Shown: positions 21,541 through 32,722, numbered from the stretch's first letter. The stretch is DNA of 64,000 bases from Nilaparvata lugens (GCF_014356525.2 NC_052517.1:1541436-1605435), one strand, 5' to 3'. The notes: a model not told the origin generated them from the letters alone. Made by a program: numbers and translations.

Positions 21541-22670
21541 GTAACCAGGGCACAATCAGATTATCCGACCGAGTCTGGTTGATTCTCAATTCACGTGGAT
21601 GAATATTCATGCGAATGTATTAAGCCGCACAACCTGGAACCCCAATGCATGTCAACCCGGCCATAATCGCATCACAGCCAACTAACAATAACACTCTTTT
21701 CCATCACAATATAGTGGGGTCCACGTTATAATTGCGGTAGAGGAAAATGGGTGAACAGTGTTGCCGATACTCCGTCTTGCCACTGCCTTCTATAGAGGAT
21801 AGGTGATACCGGTATATCTGATGTAATATTGACTGTTAAAAATATGTTTTCCTCCACCTACTGTCAAAAGTACTTACTTTACTCCCTGAAACCTAATACT
21901 AAAGTGTCACTTTTTCGCTCTCGGTAGTAAAAAACAGAAAAACTCCCTAGGGAGTGAAAGTGACTCCATTTAAATAACATGGGAAGCATCTCTATTTTAA
22001 AAAAGTACAATCATTTGGAATAGGTCAGAAGGTCTAAGCTCAGATGAGGAAGCATATAGAGTAGTCATTAAACCAACTAAATTCAATACCTCAACCAGAC
22101 ATTTGATCGATATATAAAATTTATGTTTGTATGCTGAAATTATTATTACAAACTTCATATCACTATACTAAGAAAAATGTATATATTTTTTTCTTTTATT
22201 CCATGTTATTCAAAGTATCAGCCAACGAATATTACTTATTAACTACTCAAATTTGAAACGGGAACTTCATCATAGCTGTAGTTTTGGCTGTCATTGTTGT
22301 TACAACTTTAGCCGACAGATAGTGCTGTCGGAGGAGAACTGTGATTACAAGCCAGCTGTTTCTGTTTACTTTTTAGATTATGTTGTAACACATTGTTTGG
22401 TTGGTCACATACGTTTTTAAAAATTATTTTATTAGCAGTTTATATAAAAATGTAGGTGGTGGAAAAATGTTGTGTACATCACGAGCAAAAAATACTTTTT
22501 CTCCCTCAGGAAAATTGCTGCCCTCGGCTTCACCTCGGGCTTCAAACTTTTCCCTCAGGGAGAAAAAACAGCACTTTTCACTCTAGATATACAAATAACT
22601 ATTATTATCAAGATGATATGTTTTTCAATTATTTGATAATGAATTTCCATAATTGAGATGGAATATTTTT
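21541..22670. other. Element B end and an unassigned repeat-like segment; no gene
   Basis: About 21712-21845 is the B left end (TAGTGGGGTCCACGTTATAA) with interior. From 21850 the words TTTTCCTCCACCTACTG and, inverted near 22450-22470, GTAGGTGGTGGAAAAATG suggest another terminal-inverted-repeat element, but I could not trace the arms further. About 22480-22580 contains CTCCCTCAGGAAAATTGCTG, CCTCGGCTTCACCTCGGGC and GGGAGAAAAAACAGCAC. Confidence 0.35.
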
Positions 22671-23073
22671 GATCATATTTCTACATCGTTGAAAACGATG
22701 TGGCAACGTTGTGGACCTAGAAAATGATGAAGCCTCAATATAGCACTTTTACAATGATTGCAATTAATTCTGTCTCCAATCGTTAACAAAGCTTGAACTT
22801 TTCAATAATTTTTTAATGATTTAATTATTTTGAAAGTATTTCAAAATTTCAGTTACAGGAAACATGGGAATGTATCAGTTACATGTTGAAGATACAAAAA
22901 ACAATCTAAGGTTAAAGTAGTGAAAGAATACTATCAGAAGTAATATTTATATAAGTGACAATTACAAATTAAAGTTTCAATAACATTTATAAGATAGCAA
23001 TTGACCAGTGAGAGAACATAACAAATAGAAGTAACAGATGAAAATAACAGTTAAAGGTAACAGTTTCACTCAC
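22671..23073. other. Start of the intron after the GPCR first exon; no further exon seen
   Basis: On the minus strand the donor GTGAGT begins at 23073. I searched by eye for a continuation starting with the TM1 remainder (N-x-x-V) and found none in the window. A short degraded element-B piece is at 22690-22750. Confidence 0.4.
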
Positions 23074-23863
23074 CAATCACAGTAGCTAGTATGATGAGTC
23101 CAAGCAGGAAGGCAGTGACCACCATAGCAACCACTTCCCCAGAGCCGTCATCTTCACCGTCCCGGTTTGTCGTCATGTTTTGGTCCATCGTCACATTCCA
23201 ACTCAAATTTCCACCCCCCAAATCACCGCCTCCCACCCCTACCTCGTCCCACAACACAGTCCCCCACCAAAGGTCGTTGGTCTCGTCCAGAATGACGCTA
23301 CTATTGTGGGCCGACGACAAGAAACCAGTTTCCACCACTCTGTCAAACCGGTTTGAACTGGTTGGTACCACATTGTCACTGCCTAAAAACTGGTTCAAAC
23401 CTGTTTCAACCGGACTTGTACTGCTGAAACTAGTCTTTTCCCCACTTGGGAACCAGTTTGAACTGGTTGTAACCGGTCTATCACCACCAAGAAACCAGTT
23501 AGAACCTGTTGTCCCATTGTTTGCACTCCCTATCCCACTCCGGACACCAAATTTGTTGCCACCATCAAAACTGCTCTCTGTTGTCATCGTTGCTCTACTA
23601 CCATCAATGATTGTCGTTGTCCCACTTTTATGCAGTCCTGTAAAGTTCTTTGTTGTTGTCCCCACTCTGTCAGTGTCTGTTGTCAAACGGTTTTCTTTTT
23701 CTAGCCTATTGATTGTTGTGGTAGTTGTGAAGTTGGGCAAAAGTGAAGACAAAATGGTGGATGGTTGGGTGGGATTAGAGGTGGTTGGGGGTTTCCGTTT
23801 ATACGGCCTCCATGGACGTCTTGCGTCTCTTTTTACCAGCAAAAGAGAAGCCAGTTCTTCCAT
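23074..23863 (-). CDS. First coding exon of a biogenic-amine-type GPCR (5-HT1-like?)
   Basis: The exon encodes 263 residues plus one base of the next codon. After an N-terminal stretch with RPWRPYKRKPP comes a long Ser/Thr/Asn-rich extracellular tail. It has at least six N-glycosylation sequons: NFT twice, NGT, NSS, NVT and NMT. An acidic DGEDDGSGE precedes a hydrophobic run, VVAMVVTAFLLGLIILATVI-G. In class A amine receptors TM1 continues ...IGN-V, and here the exon breaks at G|GTGAGT, a canonical donor (intron starts 23073), exactly before the conserved Asn. The in-frame stop two codons later is intronic. The open frame on the opposite strand (23091-23903) is a shadow. The tail is longer than in many family members, and long glycosylated tails do occur in insect serotonin receptors. 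The 5-HT1 assignment rests on only about 20 TM1 residues; dopamine, octopamine or another amine receptor is possible. The first Met at 23863 is the only plausible start, since no other Met lies upstream of the TM in a better context. The remaining exons are outside or not recognisable. Confidence 0.7.
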
Positions 23864-24101
23864 GGTTCTAGGTTTTGGTCACACTTTGTCAGGGAAAAAT
23901 TAAAGAATCCTCTAATCACCTCCACTACAAAAATAAACTCCCCTTTGTTGAACTTGGGTTTTGTATGCTCTGTTCATAAACATATTCCTCAATAGTTGGA
24001 GATGGGTAGGCGCATATTATTTCATCACGATACATGGTTACAAATGTTTGAAAATTGTTTCTGAAGCTTCAATTATTGCCTACATCTCTAAACTTCCGTT
24101 G

Positions 24102-24398
24102 TTAAGATGTTGGTACTTTCCACGTGTATGGTAATCGATTTTTAGTTGATGAAATAGTTTGATTAGTTGACAGTTTGATCTTGTTTGATTGATATCGTAG
24201 CGACACAACAGAATTTGAAAATTCAAAATATTTGTAACTTCTCAATTTTACTCCAGTGTACTCTTCAACAGTTCTAAATTTCCTCGAATATTTCTGAACT
24301 CTCTTTCTTGTTCTCAAGCTATCATCTGAGTTCTTCTTCATCATGTTCCATTCTTCTCTTTTCACAGCTCCCCTCTTCAGATTCGTTTCAAATCTCAC
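24102..24398 (-). other. 98-codon open frame upstream of the GPCR start
   Basis: Unlike most open frames here it is not low complexity. It is basic and mixed in composition (for example RTRKRVQKYSRKF, TVEEYTGVKL). It resembles no family I know and has AT-rich codons. If the region is leader it would act as an upstream ORF; otherwise it is chance. Weak call. Confidence 0.2.
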
Positions 24399-24810
24399 AG
24401 GTCCTAGAATATCAATGCTGTTTCAAAATCCACAACTCTTCTCCCAACTAGCTTTCCTGAATTTGTTCCAGAATATTCCACTCTTCCTGTTTTTGTTCTC
24501 TATCTTCGTTTCCCACTTGTGTTCACACACAATATTATCTCTCTCTAATTACGTACACAAAACATTTTTGTATCAGCATTTCATATTTTTGTCTTGATCT
24601 CTCAAAAACATCTATTTGGACAAACACATTTTTCGTTTCGACAGTAAAACATACAACAGTTTTCACAGTTCAACAGTAAAAGTGTAAATAGTTCAGACGT
24701 CAACATCTGTAATATGTCACACACAAGTTTGTCACTAAAAAACTTCAAAACTGTCAATAATCAAAAATTTTAACAAATGTTCAACATAGAAAGCGACCAG
24801 CGCCTTCCAT

Positions 24811-25045
24811 AAAACTCTAAATTTACGTCACTCTTTTCCAAAACTTCACATCTATTTGTAAATTTTGTATAATTCACATAATTTATTTGTAGATAACAGT
24901 TCTAGATATTTGTGCTGATAAATCTCTAAATTTATGTCACTCGTTCCCCAAACTTTACATCTATTTGTGAAAATATTTTACATAATATTTATATTTGTAT
25001 ATAACAGTTCAGAGTATTTGTGGTAACGGTTTATATTGCACAGGT
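24811..25045. repeat. Tandem duplication, unit about 117 bp
   Basis: CTCTAAATTTACGTCACTC, AAACTTCACATCTATTTGT and GATAACAGTTCTAGATATTT recur about 117 bp later as CTCTAAATTTATGTCACTC, AAACTTTACATCTATTTGT and ATAACAGTTCAGAGTATTT. Confidence 0.7.
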
Positions 25046-25134
25046 GTGAAAATTTGTGCAAAATAAGTTCTAACATTAAATGTGACTTGATTGTCTAGCG
25101 GATAGATTATTCAGAGTCTATTTTTAAGCCTACG

Positions 25135-25220
25135 TCATTTTTGGAGTTTTTTGGGCACTCTTTTTCTGATGGGGTGTCTCGGAGAGAAGCCGGAGGTCTT
25201 GTTGATGGATGCCATGGTAT
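25135..25220 (-). CDS. Candidate small exon, GC-rich, unknown product
   Basis: On the minus strand a good acceptor (TTTTCTGTTGCAG) ends at 25221. Five bases into the putative exon lies ATACCATGG, a near-ideal animal start context (ATG at 25215-25213). It opens 26 codons ending TGA at 25135: MASINKTSGF, SPRHPIRKRV, PKKLQK. Codons are GC-rich at third positions (AAC AAG ACC TCC GGC TTC), unlike the AT-rich flanks and like the proven exons at 42-62 kb. It could be the last coding exon of an unseen upstream gene (same frame open to the acceptor), or an upstream ORF in the GPCR leader. No function is assigned. Confidence 0.35.
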
Positions 25221-25464
25221 CTGCAACAGAAAATGCAAGTTATATGAATTATTGACTTATACTAAATGACATCGAATTAACTAATCGAGATTGACAAAGC
25301 TACTTGAAACGATAACAATTATAGAAACTTATAATTTCCATTATGAATCACCATATTAATTTCAAAAAAGGGCACTATAATGCTATTTCTTGAGTGCAAA
25401 TTGATAGCCTTTATTTTGCCCTAGGAGAGCAAAGTTGGGGCGCAGTCGGCCCTCTCTTACAGCT
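25221..25464. other. No gene; flank of the candidate exon
   Basis: Possible intron on the minus strand. It ends near CTAGGAGAGCAAAGTTGGGG and GCGCAGTCGGCCCTCTCTTA (about 25420-25460), a GC-richer patch of unknown nature. Confidence 0.3.
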
Positions 25465-26060
25465 TAACCCCCGAGAGAGAGAGAAAGTGAGAAAGATAGA
25501 GAGAGAGAGAGAGTGAGTGAGAGAGTGAGAGAGAGAAAAGCTAGAAGAATAAGGTGGAGTGATGAGATCGAAATTGGAGCCGAAATTAAAAAACGTAAAT
25601 CAGTTATCTGAGGCAAAAGACATACAAATAGATGGAGTTGGTCACGAGAAGGGGTGAAGAAGGAAGAGGAACAGGAGAAGGAGGAGTAGAAGGATGAGGA
25701 GGATGAGGAATAGGAAGAGAATGAGGAGGAGAAGGAGTAGTAGAGAGTTTCATGATAAGAAGGATTAGGTAGATGAGGAATAGAAGGAGGAGGAGGTGGT
25801 GGAGGAGGAGGAGGAGGAGAGTGAGGAGGAGGAGAAGGGAGAAAAGGAGGAGAAGAAGGAGGAGGAAGAGGATTAGGAAGAGAAGGAGGAAGAGAAGGAG
25901 AAAGAGAAGGATGACGATGAGGAAGAGGAGGAGAAGAAGGAAGAGGAGAAAAAGAAAGTTCATGATAAGAAGGAGTAGGTAGATGAGGAACTGAAGGAGA
26001 AGGAGAAGGAGAAGGGGAAGGAGGAGGAGAAGGAGAAGAAGGTGGAGAAGGAAGAATGGG
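25465..26060. repeat. GA and GGA/GAA polypurine tract
   Basis: (GA)n at 25472-25540, then about 400 bp (25650-26060) of almost pure purine, reading as poly-Arg/Lys/Glu on plus and Pro/Ser/Leu on minus. The long open frames here are artefacts of composition. Confidence 0.9.
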
Positions 26061-26544
26061 GAAGTAGCAATTATTCAAAAGGGATTGGAATTGGAAATGG
26101 CCCAGGGCTGCAGACCAGAAAACGAATCACGGCTTTAAATTTCGTTCAACTGATGACTTTCTTACAATGTTAACTTCTAATTCCCTGACAACAAATTAGT
26201 CTTTCTCTCTCTCGCTTTCTCTGTTCCTCTCTTTCTCCCTCTCCCCTCTCTGTCTAGTCTAACCGCCATTAGTCTACGCCATTTCAATAATTCTATTCTA
26301 TTTTATTACATAATTACATCACTTGATTAATTATAATGATTTGTTCTTGAATTTTCATATGTATTAAAACTTCTACAGAATTTATATTTGTGAACAAATT
26401 TTTCTCTTTCTATCTCTCACTCTCTCACTCTCTAATTTTACTTTATTAATTTTCTGTTTTTCTTTCTCTTGAAATCAATATCAATTGAAACTTATACAAT
26501 ATTTCAATTTATAATAAATCCTAGTTGAATTAATGAAATTAACG
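26061..26544. other. No gene; CT patches and the extended 5' part of an A copy
   Basis: CT-rich at 26200-26260 and 26400-26440. About 26440-26544 is the 5' extension of family A shared with 9230-9333. Confidence 0.45.
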
Positions 26545-26821
26545 TTTGGTAGAAAGTTAGTGAGAAGGATATTTTGAATATTGTTTCCGAATAATGGACA
26601 TTGATATGTCCAAAGATCCGCCAATTTATGTAGCATTACAATATTATCTATAATTATTATATTACAAATTGCTTTTCATATGATATACAGCTCAATAATT
26701 ATTTGCTTAGTCTATATTATGTAAATTCATCTATAATTTTGCTGTATTGTAAGCTATTGTATATAAGTGTATAAGCCAGTATATTGTAATCTACATCAAT
26801 AAAGTACTCAATCAATCAATC
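26545..26821 (+). mobile_element. Retroposon end A, copy 9
   Basis: Forward copy with a (CAAT)n tail running into CACACACACTCTCTCTCT. Confidence 0.7.
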
Positions 26822-29060
26822 ACACACACACACTCTCTCTCTCTCTCACTATCACTCACTCTCTCTCCATCTATAATATTGAAATCATGCCTTGTAACAT
26901 TCGAAATTATTTGTAAAATTATTATAAATAATATTATTGTAACCATGTTTCCATAGGCGACTAGCCTATAGTGAGGTCCAAGAGTTATAATGGCAGTGGA
27001 TGAAGATAGAAGAATAGCGATGCCGATTCTCTACATTGATTATTCTATTTTGTCACGTTATTCTTTATATAAAATAACGATTAGCCTCCTGCTTGGCATC
27101 AGTCGGTAAAGCATGAGATTTATATAATAGGGCGTGGTTTTCTAATAGTATTCAGTCTTAAAAAATCTTGATAGGCCTAGATATGGGCTTCTCCAATAAC
27201 TCTTGTAATTCAATAATAATAAATATATATATATAAATGATACTTATACTATAGAGATGAGGAATATAAATGAATTGCACACCATGAAAATTTTACACAT
27301 ATATTGTACAATAATGCAAAGATCAGTCGAGGCAAAAAATATATAGAGCGATAAAAAATATATATAAAATAGAACAATATTTGAAATCAATAAAAATATC
27401 ACAGGCTAACTTTATATTCTAGATTTATGGCACGACAATTACCATGTGCCTTTATCTTGAAATCATATGCAATCTTTGGCATGTAGCTGTGACATGTACT
27501 TGCTAATACTTGTCGGCTTGGATAATTCAATCATAAATATGTGCTCTAAGATCAGCTTGATAAATTAGCCACTAAATATCCAAATATATCTATATATTAA
27601 AATCTCTAGTATTTAGTAGATTTATTTGTATCGAATATATATTTTTATCTCAGGGTGCAAGATTCGGCACCTGACGGAATAGGTAGAGCCATTCATCTAG
27701 TGAATTAGAACTATGATAAATTATCGCAAATTGTATTGCAAAAAATTAAATATTGTATGCATATTTTGATAGCCTAGATTTCGTACTTCTTTGATTAAAT
27801 AGAAATTTCTAAAATATTGATCTATATATTTTTCTTTCAATTAAATACCTTTAATACTAACTTTTTTTTTTTTTACTTGCGCAAGTATTACTCTTATTAA
27901 TTTCTCAATTTATAATAACCCTTTCGGCGAGCTAGCTTTGATCATCAGATTATTTCGAAGCACTAGGGCGCCCATCACTAAATTCAAATTTAAATCACTC
28001 ACGTGTCGAAAATCTTCTTGTAAGCCGCCGATGTCGATCCAACTCCATGTGGTCCGGGAATATGGTAACCGGAATCGTCTCCTCCAAGGGGTTATAAATT
28101 AATTAAAAATGAAAAATGACTTCTGCTTCACATAGCATCACGAAGTCCTTTAAGAAATTTAAAATTTACTTTAACTTTAACTTTTTACAAAATTATTAAT
28201 AAGGTACCTTCGCTCTAAAATATTGGGGTCCTCTTATGGTGGCATCTGGCTGGCGAGTCTGTGGCGAGTGCTGGTTCTTCCTTCTCAAGTTTTACAGATC
28301 CTCTTTCCGACTTTCAAATTAGCATAAAATTTAAATATCTCAATCCTCCGCCATTAATTCAATAGATCTTACAAAAAATGCCAAGATATCGCTTAGATTA
28401 TAGGATTAATAATTTCTTTGCATTCGAGCCATATTGATAACATAGATTACACAAATTTTTACACAAAATCTACTACAATTATATAAATATTATAAAATAT
28501 TTTTGAATCGCCTACAGTTGCCGCCTATTAACTGCCGTTTTCTATTGTTGCATGCAAATTTTATTAGGTATTCATGCGCCTGGTAACTCTTATTTCCTGA
28601 ATACATTAAATTATTTTTATTTGGTTTTTTATTTATGCTCTTTGCATGCTAGTTAATATTATATATATTAATATTAATTCCATGCTAACTAATAATTAGC
28701 CACGTGGACGGGTGTTTTCTCACATTGCACACCGTCTGATTGCAATGAAGCTCTGCCAAGGGGTTGTGATCGGATTCTACGTTCTTCGGTTTGATCGATC
28801 TCTAGGTCACCGATCTGTGAATACATCTATCTAACCTCAATCTTCAAATATTTTTATAATAATATATTGTATGAGTAGTAAACTTCTTCAAATCCTTTTT
28901 AAGTTCTTGTACCATTTAGCCAGAACAAGCTGATGCTATCTTATCTTGATTATTATCTGCTTGGCGATATTAGCCAATTACTTTATTTTTAGACCTATTA
29001 TTATTTCTGTTAGGGCTTTTCATCTACCCAGATTTAAGATGTTACACACCCCCTGGGTTT
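26822..29060. other. AT-rich stretch, no gene recognised
   Basis: A B-like left end (CTATAGTGAGGTCCAAGAGT) is at 26965-27045. The rest holds no long open frame and no repeat shared with the window. Short GC-richer patches occur near 27965 (GGGCGCCCATCAC), 28015-28095 and 28730-28815. AT-rich (TA)n is at 27227-27236. It may be an old element whose other copies lie elsewhere. Confidence 0.35.
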
Positions 29061-30140
29061 GAATAAAATATTTGAGAATCACAATGTTTTTAATGAAAAC
29101 CCACCCTTCAAACATTGATATACACTATACTTTATTTATAAATTATACTCTCCTACTTCTATCGCATTTCGCAGTCATATTTGCTGCATCTCCTTTATAC
29201 CTTTATCAAAAACAATAACAAATTCTCCTCCTCAACACACATAAAAATATCATAAATATAAACTTCTAAACGCACTCCTCCTGACACCATTTACAACACA
29301 GTATTTTGAATTCGCCGCTTGCAGGGCTGCCAACTTAACTACACACATTTCTAATTCTCATAAATGATTCCTTTTAGACAATAATTTCGATTCATAAACT
29401 TCTGGGCTTATATCTTATAGTATTTCTTAGGTCTTAATATAAATAATTTTCTATACATCAGGTACAATACTTTCTTTTGCTAATGGCTCTTTGGTTTTGG
29501 TAATTGGTATTCACTTTAAATCTTTTCAGGTAACAAACGTGCATAATTAAAAGTAATAAATAAAAAACATAAAATAAATATATCGACATTAATAAATATA
29601 ATAAATAAATAATAAAAACTCTTTGGGTGCAGTACTTCTTTTTATAAACATATGTTCAACAGATATTACATCATTTGATTTGGTGGCTTTGGTCAGCTGT
29701 TCGCTGTTCTACATTCATAGTGTTACATGTTACAGCAGAATTTGCTATCGACTTTCATAACTAACCTAACTGCTCCATTTTTTCTCTTAAAAAGGTAATT
29801 AACAATTTCAATTTATTATCCCCGCTTGTGTCCTTTTTTATCTGATGTATATAATTTAATTACATATTTAAAAATTGTTCTTTTCCTTATTGCAGGCTTC
29901 TGACGGCTGGAAGGAATTAAAACATTGGATTGTTGCCACGAGGTCCTATACCATTTTACATTTATTAAGGAAGGTGTAATTGGCTTGATAGTGTTGTTTT
30001 TCCTTTGACTTCTTATCATTTTATTTGAAATTCGATGATATTTCATGTAGAATTGTTGTGGTTTTACTTGCATCTTCTTGCATTCGGTTTGTAGATGTTG
30101 CTGTAGGCCGGTTGGTTATCTGCTGTTGGTTTTTTTGAGG
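29061..30140. other. AT-rich stretch up to the assembly gap, no gene recognised
   Basis: The minus-strand frame 29816-30073 (85 codons) is basic and has no recognised domain. Nothing else is supportable. Confidence 0.35.
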
Positions 30141-30240
30141 NNNNNNNNNNNNNNNNNNNNNNNNNNNNNNNNNNNNNNNNNNNNNNNNNNNNNNNNNNNN
30201 NNNNNNNNNNNNNNNNNNNNNNNNNNNNNNNNNNNNNNNN
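30141..30240. other. Assembly gap (100 N)
   Basis: Exactly 100 N characters, a conventional gap of unknown true size. Any open frame across it is meaningless. Confidence 0.99.
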
Positions 30241-30264
30241 TTCGGAACACGACTTACCTGCTAG

Positions 30265-30735
30265 TCTATATATATAAGAATGAATGTCTGTTGTGTGTTA
30301 GTTTGTTTGTTCCCTACAGACTCGAAACTACTTGACAGCACGGCATGAAACTTGGGAATATGTTGTGTGAATATTGGGGATGGTTTCTGACCAGACATTT
30401 TAATAGAGGGGTAATAATAATTATATTTCAATCCTTTTACAGACCTATGTTTTCGAATTGTCGGCCGAGCGCTAACGTAGAACGGGAATATCATCATGAT
30501 TCAGATCATGTTGGATATATGATTTATCATCTAAACTTACCAGCTGTAATAACACGTCACTCTGTGATAAAATTGTTTACTGGTATTAAAACGGTAGTTT
30601 TAAACTCATAGGAAGTCCGTATTGAGATGTAAATGAAAATATGTCAGATAAATTTTATGATTCACCAAAAAAAAGTCAAGTGTGACATGAGATACATAGA
30701 CTTTTTGGCGGTACGAAGTTCGCCGGGTAGGCTAG
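30265..30735 (+). mobile_element. Helitron-like non-autonomous element
   Basis: Starts TCTATATATATAAGAATG and ends with a short GC hairpin (GGCGGTACGAAGTTCGCC), then GGGTAGG and CTAG followed by T. A TC start, a 3' hairpin and a CTRR end before T are the accepted hallmarks of Helitrons. At 471 bp it encodes no Rep/helicase. Confidence 0.65.
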
Positions 30736-30784
30736 TCTAGAATAAAAACAAGTGAATAGACTTGAACAATTCTTAGTTGGACTT

Positions 30785-31215
30785 TTCCTTCTTCTTCTTC
30801 TTCTTCTTCTTCTTCTTCTTCTTCTTCTTCATCCTCATCATCATCTTCTCCTTCTTCTTCTCCTTCTTCTTCTTCTTCTTCTCCCTGTCTTCTCAATCTC
30901 CTTCATCTCCCACGTCTTCTCATCATCTTCTTCTTCTTCTTCATCATCATCTTCATCTTCTTCTTCTTCTTCATCATCATCTTCTCCTTCTTCTTCTTCT
31001 TCTTCTCCACCCTGTCTTCTCATTCTCCTCCATCTCCCACGTCTTCTCATCATCATCATCTTCTTCTTCTTCTTCTACTTCATCTTTCTGGCCGATTTGA
31101 AGACTAGTAGGCCACGCCTCCTAGCCCCACCTGCTCGCTTCTGATTGTTCGAGACGATTTCCAAAGTGGCTAGTTCTCAACTCTGCCACCAGATGCCAGT
31201 AGGTACTGGGTCATA
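30785..31215 (+). repeat. (CTT)n tract plus element 'R', copy 1
   Basis: 300 bp of CTT/CAT/TCC repeats (30785-31085) run straight into a 130-bp non-simple segment: GCCGATTTGAAGACTAGTAG, GCCACGCCTCCTAGCCCCAC, CTGCTCGCTTCTGATTG, then GCCAGTAGGTACTGGGTCA. The same arrangement (R with the simple tract on the same side) occurs at 56018-56270 and 63624-64000 in reverse. Confidence 0.7.
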
Positions 31216-31430
31216 ATCTGCCTCATCAACATTTGGGCAATGGCCTGTTTCTTCTTTTCCAACCATTGTATTGTTTGTTCTATTATGTATTTTTTAATTT
31301 ATTTATTTATTAGGTTAGCAAAAACAATAAAACAACGATTGGAAAAGGAAGAAGAGGCTATTGTACAAATATTATATCCGATAAATTGATAAACACTGTA
31401 CTTGTCTCTTGATTATTTCTTCTTCTTAGA
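31216..31430. other. No gene seen
   Basis: Mixed AT-rich sequence with an inverted pair of TTCTTTTCCAACCATTGTAT and ACAACGATTGGAAAAGGAAG-like words about 75 bp apart (31250-31350). Confidence 0.35.
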
Positions 31431-32480
31431 GTCTATTCCTAAACTTTAAATCCTTAAGAGTTTATAAAAAAATTATCTCTCAATCAATATCTTAACATTT
31501 TAATTCACAATCTTCTTCCTCCTCCCCTACTTATACTTCTCCTTCTATTCCTTCTTCTATTTCTTCTCCATATTCTTCTTCTTCTTCTTCTTCTTCTTCT
31601 TCTTCTTCTTCTTCTTCTTTTTCCACTTCTTCTTCTGAAAGTCTATTTCTAGACTATAGATTCTATAAGAGTTTATGAAATAATTATTATTTCACAATCA
31701 ATATCTTAACATTTCTATTTATAATCTTCTTCCTCTTCCCCTACCTACTCTTCTCCCTCTAAATATTCTTTCCGAAGAATGGACATTGATATGTCCAAAG
31801 CTCCGCCAATTTATGTACATGCATAACAATAAATTATATCTATAGTTATTATATTACAAATTGCTTTTTCATATCATATACAGTTCAATAATTATTTTCT
31901 TAGTCTATATTATGTAAATTCATCTATAATTTTGCTGTATTGTAAGCTATTGTATATAAGTGTATAAGCCAGTATATATTGTAATCTACATAAATAAAGT
32001 ACTCAATCAATCTATTCCTTCTTGTACTTCTTCTCCATATTCTGATTTTTCTTCTTCTTCTTCTGAAAGTCCTATTCTAGACTATAAATCCTATAAGAGT
32101 TTATGAAATAATTATCATCTCCCAATCAATATCTTAACATTTTAATTCACAATCTTCTTCCTCCTCCACTACCTACACTTCTCCTTCTATTCCTTCTTCT
32201 TCTTCTTCTTGTTCTTCTTCTCCTTCTTCTCCTAGAAATCCAATTCTAGACTTTAAAGTCTCTAAGAGTTTATAAAATAGTATTATCTCTGATTCAATAT
32301 CTTAACATTTTAATTCACAATCTTCTTCCTCCTCCCCTACGTACACTTCTCCTTCTATCCCTTCTTTTACTTCTTCTCAATATTCTCATTTCCCTTCTTC
32401 TTCTTCCTTCTTCTTCCTCCCATTCTTCCGCTCCTTCTCCATATTCCTCTTCTTTTCCCCTTCTCCTTCTCATTCCTTAA
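31431..32480 (+). repeat. TTC-cored minisatellite, four units, interrupted by retroposon end A
   Basis: A spacer with AGACT(A/T)TA, CTATAAGAGTTTATGAAATA, AATCAATATCTTAACATTT and ACAATCTTCTTCCTC recurs at about 31440, 31645, 32075 and 32245. TTC runs separate the units. Confidence 0.7.
31762..32012 (+). mobile_element. Retroposon end A, copy 10 (5'-truncated)
   Basis: Forward copy beginning at AATATTCTTTCCGAAGAATG, inside the TTC-cored minisatellite. Confidence 0.7.
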
Positions 32481-32495
32481 TTGCTCCAATTAATC

Positions 32496-32722
32496 CAAAA
32501 AGCTCCGCCAATTTATGTAGATGCATTACAATATAAATTATCTATAGTTATTATATTACAAATTGCTTTTTCATATCATATACAGTTCAATAATTATTTT
32601 GTTAGTCTATATTATGTAAATTCATCTATAATTTTGCTGTAATGTAAGCTATTGTATATAAGTGTATAAGCCAGTATATATTGTAATCTACATAAATTAA
32701 GTACTCAATCAATCAATCAATC
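32496..32722 (+). mobile_element. Retroposon end A, copy 11 (5'-truncated)
   Basis: Forward copy beginning at AAAAGCTCCGCCAATTTATG. Confidence 0.7.

Larger units (their letters stand above)
23864..25134 (-). other. Probable 5' leader/upstream region of the GPCR exon
   Basis: The sequence appears unique, with none of the window's repeat families, unlike the surroundings. No splice acceptor is needed between the candidate exon at 25220 and the receptor start, so this could be transcribed leader, but nothing in the sequence proves it. It contains a 98-codon open frame and a tandem duplication, listed separately. Confidence 0.35.

Noticed and set aside
23091..23903. 270-codon plus-strand frame overlapping the GPCR exon
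   Set aside because: It is the antisense shadow of the minus-strand exon. The minus frame has the sequons, the TM1 pattern and a donor at the right base; the plus frame has none of these.
25464..26078. Long open frames on both strands (204, 119 and 69 codons)
   Set aside because: They are pure products of the polypurine/polypyrimidine composition (Pro/Ser/Leu or Arg/Lys only) with no domain, start context or splice logic.
27085..27170. tRNA-like words (CATCAGTCGGTAAAGCATGAG)
   Set aside because: They resemble an A box, but no convincing B box (GGTTCRANNCC) or cloverleaf follows. At most a degraded SINE head.
27960..29055. Possible LTR retrotransposon (GGGCGCCCATC as a primer-binding site, TGTTACA end at 29041)
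   Set aside because: I could not find a matching second end, target duplication or any gag/pol coding.
30078..30335. 85-codon frame across the N run
   Set aside because: It includes 34 undetermined residues from the assembly gap, so it has no meaning.
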